From Microbulbifer sp. SAOS-129_SWC (lineage in GTDB: Bacteria > Pseudomonadota > Gammaproteobacteria > Pseudomonadales > Cellvibrionaceae): DNA of 64,000 bases. The notes beneath the pieces were generated by a model that saw only the letters and a program-made list of their open reading frames with translations, had not been told where the DNA came from and ran no database searches. This document shows positions 12,372 to 20,435 of this stretch, one piece after another. Location of the stretch: contig NZ_CP155567.1 in NCBI RefSeq assembly GCF_039696035.1, forward strand, positions 1,191,501-1,255,500, written 5' to 3'. The translations under genes and the position numbers were made by a program. How positions within the stretch are numbered: the first letter of the stretch is position 1; the number at the start of each line of letters is the position of its first letter.

Positions 12372-14111
12372 ATGAAAATAATGAGTCCTATGCGACTGGC
12401 AGCAGCGCTGCTGTTCGGCCTGTTGGCCGGGCAGGGATATGCGTACGACTGCGGTGGCGTCCAGACCTATGTGGACGGTTCCGCTTACAGCACAGGGGAT
12501 ATTGTGCAGAACAACGCGGTGGCCTACCGCTGCGATGTAGGCGGCTGGTGCAGCCAGGGCGGCGCCTATGAGCCCGGCGTCGGCTGGGCCTGGACCGAAG
12601 CCTGGAGCGATCTCGGTGCCTGCAACGGCAGCACTTCTTCCTCCAGCTCGTCCTCCAGCTCCAGTAGCTCCTCTTCCAGTTCTTCTTCCAGCTCTTCGTC
12701 GTCCTCGTCCAGTTCCGGTGGCACTACCAGTGGCGATTGCGGCAGCCTGGCAGCTTGGTCCGTTTCCGCGGTGTATGTCGGCGGTGACCGGGTGCAGCAG
12801 AACGGCAGCGAGTACGAGGCCAAGTGGTGGACGCAGGGCGAAGACCCGGCCACGCACTCGGGCGACAGCGACGTGTGGCTGTTGATTGGTGCCTGTAGCG
12901 GTGGCTCCGGTTCCAGCTCCAGTTCTTCCTCGAGTTCTTCCTCGAGCTCGTCTTCCAGTTCCTCCTCCAGCTCCTCTTCCGGCGGTGGTTCCAGCAGCGG
13001 CGGCGCGCGCCTGGGCGGTTACTTTACCGATTGGGGTGTCTACGGCCGCAACTACCATGTGAAGAATATCGCCACCAGTGGCTCGGCTCAGAAGCTGACG
13101 CACATCTTCTACGCCTTCGGCAATGTGCAGAACGGCCAGTGCACCATCGGTGATTCCTACGCGGACTACGACAAGTTCTACGATGCCGCCGGCAGCGTGG
13201 ACGGCGTGGCCGATACCTGGGATGCCGGCGCGCTGCGCGGCGCATTCAACCAGCTGCGCAAGCTGAAAGCCATGTACCCGAATATCAAGGTGGTGTGGTC
13301 TTTCGGCGGCTGGACCTGGTCCGGCGGCTTCGGCCAGGCGGCGCAGAACCCGCAGGCGTTTGCCGATTCCTGTTACAACCTGGTGCACGACCCGCGCTGG
13401 GATGGTGTCTTCGACGGTATCGACATCGACTGGGAGTACCCCAACGCCTGTGGCCTGAACTGCGACAGCAGCGGTTTCTCCGCGTTCTCCAACCTGATGT
13501 CTGCGCTGCGCAACCGCTTTGGCAATGAGCTGGTGACTGCGGCGATTACTGCCGATGGCAATGTTGGCGGCAAGATGGATCAGGCCGATTACGGCGGCGC
13601 GGCCCAGTATGTCGATTTTTACAACGTGATGACTTACGACTACTTCGGCGCCTGGAATAAAACCGGTCCCACTGCACCGCACTCGCCGCTGACGGATTAC
13701 TCCGGTATTCCGCAGGCCGGTTTCTACGCCGACAACGCCATTCAGGCGCTGAAGAACAAGGGCGTACCGGGGAGTAAGCTGAATCTGGGTATTGGTTTCT
13801 ACGGCCGCGGCTGGACCGGTGTCACCCAGGCTGCTCCGGGCGGTTCCGCCACCGGTGCGGCACCGGGTACCTACGAGGCCGGCATCGAGGACTACAAGGT
13901 GCTGAAAAACACCTGCCCGTCCAACGGCACTGTCGCCGGTACCGCTTACGCCTTCTGCGGCAATGAATGGTGGAGCTATGACACTCCGGCCACCATTGCC
14001 GGCAAGATGCAGTACATTGCCAATCAGGGGCTGGGTGGTTCCTTCTTCTGGGAGCTGTCCGGCGATACGACCGATGGCGAACTGATCGAAGCGATGCACA
14101 GTAATCAGTAA
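12372..14111 (+). CDS. Secreted GH18 chitinase with two chitin-binding modules
   Basis: Endo-type chitin hydrolase. The 579-aa order is: signal peptide (1-24); CBM5/12-type module (25-84, GGWCSQGGAYEPGVGWAW); Ser linker of 27 residues; second module with AKWWTQGEDPATHSG; second Ser linker; GH18 domain from about residue 205 (GGYFTDWGVYGRNY). The catalytic DxxDxDxE is in DGIDIDWEYP with the acid Glu near residue 355. MTYDYFGAWN and the C-terminal FFWELSGD complete the barrel. ATG 12372 gives a clean signal peptide; an upstream in-frame GTG (12363) is possible. Confidence 0.94.
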   Translation: MKIMSPMRLAAALLFGLLAGQGYAYDCGGVQTYVDGSAYSTGDIVQNNAVAYRCDVGGWCSQGGAYEPGVGWAWTEAWSDLGACNGSTSSSSSSSSSSSSSSSSSSSSSSSSSSSGGTTSGDCGSLAAWSVSAVYVGGDRVQQNGSEYEAKWWTQGEDPATHSGDSDVWLLIGACSGGSGSSSSSSSSSSSSSSSSSSSSSSSGGGSSSGGARLGGYFTDWGVYGRNYHVKNIATSGSAQKLTHIFYAFGNVQNGQCTIGDSYADYDKFYDAAGSVDGVADTWDAGALRGAFNQLRKLKAMYPNIKVVWSFGGWTWSGGFGQAAQNPQAFADSCYNLVHDPRWDGVFDGIDIDWEYPNACGLNCDSSGFSAFSNLMSALRNRFGNELVTAAITADGNVGGKMDQADYGGAAQYVDFYNVMTYDYFGAWNKTGPTAPHSPLTDYSGIPQAGFYADNAIQALKNKGVPGSKLNLGIGFYGRGWTGVTQAAPGGSATGAAPGTYEAGIEDYKVLKNTCPSNGTVAGTAYAFCGNEWWSYDTPATIAGKMQYIANQGLGGSFFWELSGDTTDGELIEAMHSNQ

Positions 14112-14140
14112 CTGGCATTGAGGTCCGGATCCGGAACTCG

Positions 14141-14168
14141 AGTGGGGTGCGCATCGGCGCACCCCACT
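14141..14168 (+). repeat. Perfect 12-bp hairpin after chitinase 1
   Basis: AGTGGGGTGCGC / GCGCACCCCACT around a 4-nt loop. Its GGTGCGC/GCGCACC core resembles the REP-type arm at 60476, so it may be a decayed REP rather than a terminator; no T-run follows. Confidence 0.5.
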
Positions 14169-14221
14169 GTGAGTTTCGCGATCCAAAGCGAAGGCGCCGT
14201 TGCGACCCGCTGTTTGTGATT

Positions 14222-14242
14222 CGACCACCGAAGTGGTGGTCG
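14222..14242 (+). repeat. Short hairpin between the chitinases
   Basis: CGACCACC-gaagt-GGTGGTCG, an 8-bp perfect stem 32 nt before the intrinsic terminator. No T-run; function unknown. Confidence 0.4.
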
Positions 14243-14273
14243 GGCAAACGCTGGCCGGCAACGGAGCCGCCCC

Positions 14274-14303
14274 GGGAGCTGTTATACACAGCTCCCGTTT
14301 TTT
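14274..14303 (+). terminator. Intrinsic terminator between the chitinases
   Basis: GGGAGCTGT-tatac-ACAGCTCCC, a 9-bp stem with a 5-nt loop, followed by a G and six Ts. It separates the two chitinase genes transcriptionally, so the second needs its own promoter within 14304-14418. Confidence 0.88.
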
Positions 14304-14418
14304 CTGTCGCGATTTGAAAATATAAAAATTCAGCGACGGTACTCTTCCGGAAATCCGATTCATCGCCTGAAGCCGCTCCTGTTCCCGTGGGGCTGGCGAC
14401 CAATTAAGGAATGCAATC

Positions 14419-15975
14419 ATGAAAATGTTATGGCTCGCCCTCGCGTTGCTCAGCATCGCTGCGGCCAATGCGTCGGCTGTGGACTGTAGCAGTCGGCCCA
14501 GCTGGGACAACGCCGGTATCTATGTCGGTGGCGACAGCGTGAAACACCTGGGTAACGCCTACACCGCCAACTGGTGGACCCAGGCCGAGGACCCGGTAAC
14601 CCACTCGGGTACCTGGGATGTGTGGCACTACGACGGCGCCTGTGACGGTGGCACCTCCAGTTCATCCAGTTCTTCGTCAAGCTCTTCATCGAGTTCCTCC
14701 TCCTCTTCTTCCAGTTCGTCGTCCTCCTCGTCGAGCTCTTCCAGCTCTTCCGGCGGCGGCAGCTGCAGCTCGCCGCAATATGTGGCCGGTACCAGCTACG
14801 CCGCCGGCGACCTGGTGCAGAACGTGGGCCTCGAATTCCGTTGTGAGATTGCCGGCTGGTGCAGCCAGGGCGGTGCCTACGAGCCGGGCGTCGGTTGGGC
14901 CTGGCAGGATGCCTGGACCCAGGTGGGCGACTGCGGTGCAGGCAGCTCCAGCAGTTCCTCGAGTAGCTCCAGCAGTTCCAGCAGCAGTTCGTCCTCTTCC
15001 GGCGGCAGTTCTTCCGGTGGCAACAGCGGCCTGCTGCCGAAGCACGCGCTGGTGGGTTACTGGCACAACTTCGACAACGGTTCCGGTATCCACCGCATCA
15101 GCGAAGTGTCCGATGTCTGGGATGTGATCGTGGTGGCCTTCGCCGATGATGCCGGCAACGGCAGCGTTGCCTTTAACCTGGACCCGAGCCTGGACAAGCA
15201 GCAGTTCATTGCCGATATCGCCGCCAAGCGTGCCGCCGGCAAAATTGTGGTGGTGTCTTTCGGCGGCCAGAACGGCACCGTGACGCTGGATACGGATGAG
15301 AATGTGGCCAACTTCGTCAGCAGCACCGCGGCCATGCTCGATGAATACGGTTTCGATGGTATCGATATCGACCTGGAGTCTGGTGCCGGGGTGATGCACG
15401 GTGCGCCGGTGGTGACGAACCTGGTCAAGGCCGTCAAGCAGCTGAAAGTCCAGTATCCGAACATGTACCTGTCAATGGCGCCGGAGCATCCCTATGTGCA
15501 GGGTGGTTACGTGGCCTATTCCGGTATCTGGGGTGCCTACCTGCCGATGATTGACCAGCTGCGCAGCGAGCTGGATCTGCTGCACGTGCAGCTGTACAAC
15601 AACGGCGGCCTGTCGACCCCGTACCAGAGCCAGGCCTACAGCGCCGGCAGTGTGGACATGATGGTGGCCTCCGCGATGATGCTGATCGAGGGTTTCCCGC
15701 TGGCTGACGGCAGTTACTTCAACGGCCTCGCGCCCGAGCAGGTCGCGCTCGGCCTGCCGTCTGGCCCGAATTCCGCCAGTAGCGGCTTCGCGGCCACGGC
15801 GGACATCAACCGGGCGCTGGACTGCCTGACCGCGCAGACCAATTGCGCCACCCTGACCCCGAGCCAGGCCTACCCCGGCTTCAAGGGCGTAATGACCTGG
15901 TCGATCAACTGGGATATGCACGACGGCGGTATCTTCTCCGGACCGGTGGGCAGCCACGTGCACAACCTGCCGTAA
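14419..15975 (+). CDS. Secreted GH18 chitinase with two chitin-binding modules (second type)
   Basis: A 518-aa chitinase: signal peptide (1-20, MKMLWLALALLSIAAANASA); CBM5/12-type module with ANWWTQAEDPVTHSGTWDVW; Ser linker of about 33; module with CEIAGWCSQGGAYEPGVGWAW; Ser linker; GH18 domain from about residue 210 (ALVGYWHNFDNGSG). The catalytic motif GFDGIDIDLESG has the acid Glu at residue 320. The HNFDNG start and MTWSINWD end point to a bacterial chitinase C/D-like subgroup. The module order is reversed relative to chitinase 1. Own promoter is expected because a terminator precedes it. Confidence 0.94.
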   Translation: MKMLWLALALLSIAAANASAVDCSSRPSWDNAGIYVGGDSVKHLGNAYTANWWTQAEDPVTHSGTWDVWHYDGACDGGTSSSSSSSSSSSSSSSSSSSSSSSSSSSSSSSSGGGSCSSPQYVAGTSYAAGDLVQNVGLEFRCEIAGWCSQGGAYEPGVGWAWQDAWTQVGDCGAGSSSSSSSSSSSSSSSSSSSGGSSSGGNSGLLPKHALVGYWHNFDNGSGIHRISEVSDVWDVIVVAFADDAGNGSVAFNLDPSLDKQQFIADIAAKRAAGKIVVVSFGGQNGTVTLDTDENVANFVSSTAAMLDEYGFDGIDIDLESGAGVMHGAPVVTNLVKAVKQLKVQYPNMYLSMAPEHPYVQGGYVAYSGIWGAYLPMIDQLRSELDLLHVQLYNNGGLSTPYQSQAYSAGSVDMMVASAMMLIEGFPLADGSYFNGLAPEQVALGLPSGPNSASSGFAATADINRALDCLTAQTNCATLTPSQAYPGFKGVMTWSINWDMHDGGIFSGPVGSHVHNLP

Positions 15976-15987
15976 GCGCTAGCGCTT
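15974..15987. repeat. Perfect 14-bp palindrome at the chitinase 2 stop
   Basis: AAGCGCTAGCGCTT, sharing the last two bases of the TAA stop. It could be a protein-binding site or part of the 3' end; no function is shown. Confidence 0.4.
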
Positions 15988-16001
15988 GCAGCACAAGATT
16001 A

Positions 16002-16028
16002 ACGGGGCCTGCGGGCCCCGTTTTTTTT
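16002..16028 (+). terminator. Intrinsic terminator of chitinase 2
   Basis: ACGGGGCC-tgcg-GGCCCCGT followed by eight Ts, 26 nt after the stop codon. Textbook rho-independent terminator. Confidence 0.92.
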
Positions 16029-16134
16029 GTGCGCCAGCGAGGCAGTGTGACGAGCCGCCGGCGACATTATGCTCTATCCGAGTATGAGCAGGTTCGGCGA
16101 CGACGGGCGAAGTCGTACCGGGACTGATGACAGA

Positions 16135-16162
16135 CAGAGGCTAGTAACCAGAGGCTAGTAAC
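16135..16162 (+). repeat. 14-bp tandem duplication carrying the ribosome-binding site
   Basis: CAGAGGCTAGTAAC occurs twice in perfect tandem, ending immediately before the GTG start at 16163. Each copy carries an AGAGG; the copy at 16149 is at functional spacing. Confidence 0.75.
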
Positions 16163-16462
16163 GTGAGCAGCAATCAAGAGAAGTCCGCTTTCGAGAAAAA
16201 GATGGCGGCAAAAATGAAGGCCTGGAATGCCGAGATCGAAAAGCTGGAGGCGCGTGCGGAAGAGGCTGGTGCCGATGCGGAGATACGCTACCGGGATCAG
16301 CTGGATACGCTGCGTGCCAAGCGCGATTCACTGCGCGACAAGCTGGAACGATTGCACGGGCAATCTGGCGACGCCTGGGACGAAGTCAAAAGCGGCGTTG
16401 ACAGCGCCTGGCACGAGCTGCAGAAATCGCTCGACAAGGCGCGCGAACGGATAAGCAAGTAG
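16163..16462 (+). CDS. Small coiled-coil protein
   Basis: A 99-aa highly charged protein predicted almost wholly helical, with heptad-like runs (KMKAWNAEIEKLEARAEEAGADAEIRYRDQ, DTLRAKRDSLRDKLERL). No signal peptide or membrane span. The C-terminal half (AWDEVKSGVDSAWHELQKSLDKARERI) recalls small stress-associated coiled-coil proteins, but I cannot name a family with certainty. It is flanked by the chitinase terminator and convergent nadC, so it is probably monocistronic. Confidence 0.72.
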   Translation: MSSNQEKSAFEKKMAAKMKAWNAEIEKLEARAEEAGADAEIRYRDQLDTLRAKRDSLRDKLERLHGQSGDAWDEVKSGVDSAWHELQKSLDKARERISK

Positions 16463-16501
16463 CGGGCTGCGGGGAGTGTGTCTCCCTGCAGCCCGGTTCC
16501 G

Positions 16502-17356
16502 TCACAGATCGATGCGCAGTGACAGATCGATGGCGCGCAGGTGCTTGGTCAGGCTGCCGGAAGAGATATAGTCCACATCCAGATCCGCGAGCTGCTGCAG
16601 GCGCTCGCTGTCCACGCTGCCGGAGATCTCGATTTTGGCTCTGCCCGCGGCCAGCGACAGGGCCGTACGGGTATCCGCATCGCTGAACTCGTCGAGCATG
16701 ATCACGTCGGCGCCGCTATCGAGCGCCTGGCGCAGCTCGTCCAGGGTTTCCACCTCTACTTCCACCAGCGCGCCGGGCTTGATCTGGTGGGCCTGCGCCA
16801 CGGCCCTATCGATCCCGCCGGCGGCGGCGATATGGTTTTCCTTGATCAGGAAGGCATCGTACAGGCCGATGCGATGGTTGTGACAACCGCCGCACAGCAC
16901 GGCATATTTCTGCGCACTGCGCAGGCCGGGGATGGTCTTGCGCGTATCGAGTATCTTGATCTGCGTACCGGCGGTGCGCGCGGCATAGCTGGCCGCGGTG
17001 GTAGCGGTGCCGGACAGTGTCTGCAGGAAGTTCAGCGCGGTGCGCTCGCCGGTGAGGATGGCGCGGGCGTTGCCGGCCAGTTCGAACAGCACCGAATCCG
17101 CAGTTACGCGGTCGCCGTCCTCGCAGTGCCAGGTGAGCTGCAGTGCCGGGTGCAGCTGGCGGAACACCTCCTCGACCCAGGCGCGCCCGCACACGGTGCA
17201 GTCTTCGCGGGTAATGACCCGGGCGCGGGCCTCGCGCTCGGCGGGAATCAGCTGGGCGGTGATATCCCCGGAACCCACATCCTCGGCCAGCGCAGCGCTG
17301 ACGGCGCGGTGGATATCGGGGACCAGGTCGGGGATGTCGGTATCTTGTGGATGCAT
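16502..17356 (-). CDS. nadC: Quinolinate phosphoribosyltransferase
   Basis: Converts quinolinate and PRPP to nicotinate mononucleotide in de novo NAD synthesis (cytoplasm). The 284-aa protein contains [67 protein letters not shown] and [11 protein letters not shown], all NadC signatures. [11 protein letters not shown] at 17356 is chosen; the open frame runs 43 codons further upstream without conserved sequence. It is divergent from the DUF1631 gene and about 10 kb from the peptidoglycan-recycling genes. Confidence 0.95.
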   Translation of the reverse strand: MHPQDTDIPDLVPDIHRAVSAALAEDVGSGDITAQLIPAEREARARVITREDCTVCGRAWVEEVFRQLHPALQLTWHCEDGDRVTADSVLFELAGNARAILTGERTALNFLQTLSGTATTAASYAARTAGTQIKILDTRKTIPGLRSAQKYAVLCGGCHNHRIGLYDAFLIKENHIAAAGGIDRAVAQAHQIKPGALVEVEVETLDELRQALDSGADVIMLDEFSDADTRTALSLAAGRAKIEISGSVDSERLQQLADLDVDYISSGSLTKHLRAIDLSLRIDL

Positions 17357-17612
17357 GGGACGGCCTCTACTTCGGAGCGGCAAGTCTACCAAATGTGACG
17401 GAGTTTGGATCCCGGCTGGCAGCGCTGTCATCAGCGCAGGCTGTGCTCGGCACTCATTGGGAATTGGCTGTGACGAGCGTCTCAAATCTATTCACGGCGG
17501 TTGTCGGATGCCCGTTCGAGGCCTGTAGAATGGGCCAGCTGCGCGGTTTGCGCGCTGTCATCACACCGAACAAGAAAACGGGGCCTGCGGTTGCCCCGGG
17601 GGCGACGTGGCA

Positions 17613-19994
17613 ATGAAAGAATCCAACAATGTGGTTTCCCTGGCGGAAAAGAGCGCCGGCGGCCTGGATTTCTCTCCCCGCAAGAAGAAAACGCTGGTAC
17701 TGGCATCGACGGTAGTGACGCTGCGCGAGAAGGCACGCCCGCAGTTGCAGGAGCAGCTCAAGCAACTGTTTTCCAAGGTCGACGACTCGCTGTTTTCCAT
17801 GGCCGAGCGCGCCCACGGGCAGGACGATCAGGACGGCCTGTTTCAGGCGCTGCGCCTGCTGCGGGTTGAACGTCGCAATATCGCCGAGCGCTACGCGCTC
17901 AATCTCGATGAGGCCTTCGAGGTGCGCGACCCCGGCGAAGAAGACGAAGCCTTCGCCTCCGACAGCCTGTCGCTGGTGCACAACGACGACCTGGAACAAC
18001 TGGTCGCCGTCGACACCATGGTGGCCAATGCCAAGCGCGATTATGCGGAAGCGATCGCGGAATTGTGCCTGCGGCTGGACACTCTCTATTCGGTCAAGAT
18101 TTACGAAAAGAACAATCCCCTCGGTCCCGACGCCATCTGTGATGCCTTCGTTGAGGCCATTCGCCCACTGGATATTCATATCCGCGCCCGCCTGACCCTG
18201 TTGAAAAAGTTCGAGCAGGTTGTGATGCTGGAACTGCAGGATTTTTATCAGCGCTGTAACCAGTTGCTGGTAGAGCAGGGCGTGCTGCCATCGCTGCGCG
18301 GGCAGCGCCGCGTCAAGCAACAACAGAGTGTCGCGCCGCGTCCGCAATCCGCCTCCACTACGGCGCCGACGGGCAGCGGCGCGGCGGCCGGTTCGCCGGT
18401 TGGCAATCAGGTCGGTTCCGGCGGCATCCTGCCGGACGCTGCCGCGGGCGGGGTTCAGGCCGGTGCCGCCATCGGCAGCTTCGCCCCGGGACTGTTGCCG
18501 GCCACGGCGGGCCTGGCGCCGATGCCGTCTGGCGATCTGCTCGCTCACCTGGGCGAAATGCAGGCCAATGCCGACCTGCAGCGCGACGACGGTGTCCAGC
18601 TGCTCAATGTCGGTGGTCTTCTACAGCAGCGCCTGGTAGACGCCAACCAGTCTGCTTCCCTGACCAAGGTAGACAGCGACATCATCAAGCTGGTGGAAAT
18701 GCTGTTTTCCTTCATCCTCGAAGACCGCAACCTGGCCGAGCAGATCAAGTCCCAGCTGGGGCGCCTGCAGCTGCCGCTGCTGAAAGTGGCGATCGCCGAC
18801 AAGTCCTTTTTCAGCAAGGGCGGCCACCCGGCGCGCAAACTGCTGAACGAGCTCGCCGAGGCCGCCACCGGCTGGCAGGCCAGTGACAACTTCGAATCCG
18901 ACCCGCTCTACGCCGAGATCGGCCGGGTGGTGGATCGGGTACTGAACGAATTCGATCGCGATATCAATATCTACGCCGAGCTGCTGGATTCTTTCCACCA
19001 GTTCAGGCTGCGCGAGCGCAAGCGCGCGGAGATGCTTGAGCGCCGCATCGTCGACGAGGCCGACGGGCGCGCCAAGACCCAGGCCGCGCGGGCGCGGGTA
19101 GCGGCGGTGATGGACGCGCTGATGGCCGAGCGGGATCTGCCGCAAGTGGTGCGCGACTGGTTGCAGAAAGTCTGGAACAACGTGTTGTTCCTCACCTGCG
19201 TCAAGTCCGGCACCGACAGCGAGGAGTGGAGCGCGGACGTGCGTACCGCCCGCGACCTGGTGTGGAGCGTCCAGGCGCCAATGCCCGACAGCCGCCAGCA
19301 GCTGCTGGGTGTGTTGCCGTCACTGCAGGAGCGCCTGCGCGCCGGTGTCGAGGCGGTATCGCTGAATCCGTTCGAGGCACGCGCGCTCTTCGCCGACCTG
19401 AAAGAACATTACCGCGAGCGGTTTGCGCTGGCGCAGCGGCTCACTGCGGAGCGCGAACGCCTGGCTCGTGAACAGGTACAGGCAACTGCCCGCAGTGAAG
19501 AGTCTGCAGCTGCTGACGAGGCTGCCATGGCGGAAGAAAATGCCGCCACCGTGGCTGAGGAAGCGGCGCCTGTCGAGGAGACCGTCGAGGCCGCCGCCGA
19601 AGAGGTCGCCGTGCCGCAGATGGAAGAACTGGAGCAGGTGGTGTTGCGCGCGGAAGTGGCGACGCCGGAGGCGCAAGACGACGGCCTTGAGGCCCTGCCG
19701 GAATCCGACCCCCACTGGCAGATGACCTTCCGCCTTGCCCAGGGCAGCTGGTTCGAGCTGCGCCGCGGCGAAGACGAACAGTTCCGCTGCCGGCTGGCGG
19801 CGGTAATCCGCGATATCGACCAGTTTATTTTCGTCAATCGCAACGGCGCCAAAGTGGCGGAATTCGCCCGACTGGAGCTGGCCCACGCGCTGCGCGGCGC
19901 GCAGCTGATGCCCCTCGACGATGGCATGCTGTTTGAGCGCGCGCTGCAGTCGGTGATCGGCAATGTGCGCAAAAAGCGTGTCGACAAACCCTGA
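17613..19994 (+). CDS. DUF1631 family protein, copy A
   Basis: A 793-aa cytoplasmic protein with no signal peptide. The N-terminal ~220 residues are helical and conserved with copy B (QLFSKVDDSLFSMAERAHGQDDQDGLFQALRLLRVER). Then come a Pro/Ala/Gly linker (about 235-300), a long helical region (FIFVLEDRNLAEQIK-type segments), an Ala/Glu-rich stretch (about 640-700) and a compact C-terminus. The C-terminus has FVNRNGAKVAEFARLELAHALRGAQ and looks PilZ-like in shape, but the c-di-GMP RxxxR motif is not clear. Function unknown. ATG 17613 is chosen; GTG 17607 is possible. Confidence 0.85.
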   Translation: MKESNNVVSLAEKSAGGLDFSPRKKKTLVLASTVVTLREKARPQLQEQLKQLFSKVDDSLFSMAERAHGQDDQDGLFQALRLLRVERRNIAERYALNLDEAFEVRDPGEEDEAFASDSLSLVHNDDLEQLVAVDTMVANAKRDYAEAIAELCLRLDTLYSVKIYEKNNPLGPDAICDAFVEAIRPLDIHIRARLTLLKKFEQVVMLELQDFYQRCNQLLVEQGVLPSLRGQRRVKQQQSVAPRPQSASTTAPTGSGAAAGSPVGNQVGSGGILPDAAAGGVQAGAAIGSFAPGLLPATAGLAPMPSGDLLAHLGEMQANADLQRDDGVQLLNVGGLLQQRLVDANQSASLTKVDSDIIKLVEMLFSFILEDRNLAEQIKSQLGRLQLPLLKVAIADKSFFSKGGHPARKLLNELAEAATGWQASDNFESDPLYAEIGRVVDRVLNEFDRDINIYAELLDSFHQFRLRERKRAEMLERRIVDEADGRAKTQAARARVAAVMDALMAERDLPQVVRDWLQKVWNNVLFLTCVKSGTDSEEWSADVRTARDLVWSVQAPMPDSRQQLLGVLPSLQERLRAGVEAVSLNPFEARALFADLKEHYRERFALAQRLTAERERLAREQVQATARSEESAAADEAAMAEENAATVAEEAAPVEETVEAAAEEVAVPQMEELEQVVLRAEVATPEAQDDGLEALPESDPHWQMTFRLAQGSWFELRRGEDEQFRCRLAAVIRDIDQFIFVNRNGAKVAEFARLELAHALRGAQLMPLDDGMLFERALQSVIGNVRKKRVDKP

Positions 19995-20435
19995 GACCTG
20001 CTCGCAACGTCTCTTTCTGCTCCGGGTTCTACTTCGGTTTCTACTTCGGGCCTCTCCGCTGGCGGGGCCCGCCCTTCCTTTCCCCGCCCGCTTCTGGCTG
20101 TTTTTTATTCGTCCTAATGCGCCTTACCTGACAAGTCTGTAACTCCTGAAAAAATTTTGAATAAATCGGCGTCGTATAGCCCTTTCTGGGGCTTGAACGC
20201 TGGTGTTATTTGCCGGATATTCTCTGTGGCGTTCAATTTCCACAAAAACTGTGAATTCTGTCGCAATTTTTATCGGGATTACGTCCGTAGATCCGCTTCG
20301 GGGGCGGCTACACGGGCTACTGTACTATTTGAAAATTCCTTCTGGTTTAGACGTTATACGTGACATCCGCAGCGGTCAGGGCTGACCGGCGGAATAATAA
20401 TCTCGCTCGTACCCGCGCGGTATAGAGAGGACTGA
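19995..20435 (+). promoter_or_regulatory. 441-nt gap between the DUF1631 paralogues
   Basis: No convincing gene. An 11-nt tandem repeat (TTCTACTTCGG twice) lies near 20030. A GGGCC...GGCCC imperfect hairpin follows at about 20048-20070 and could end copy A. The AT-richer second half (20150-20350) probably holds the promoter of copy B. Confidence 0.4.

Noticed and set aside
12628..12717. Repetitive stretch that could look like a CRISPR or minisatellite
   Set aside because: It encodes a run of serines with mixed codons inside a chitinase; there are no spacers and no regular period.
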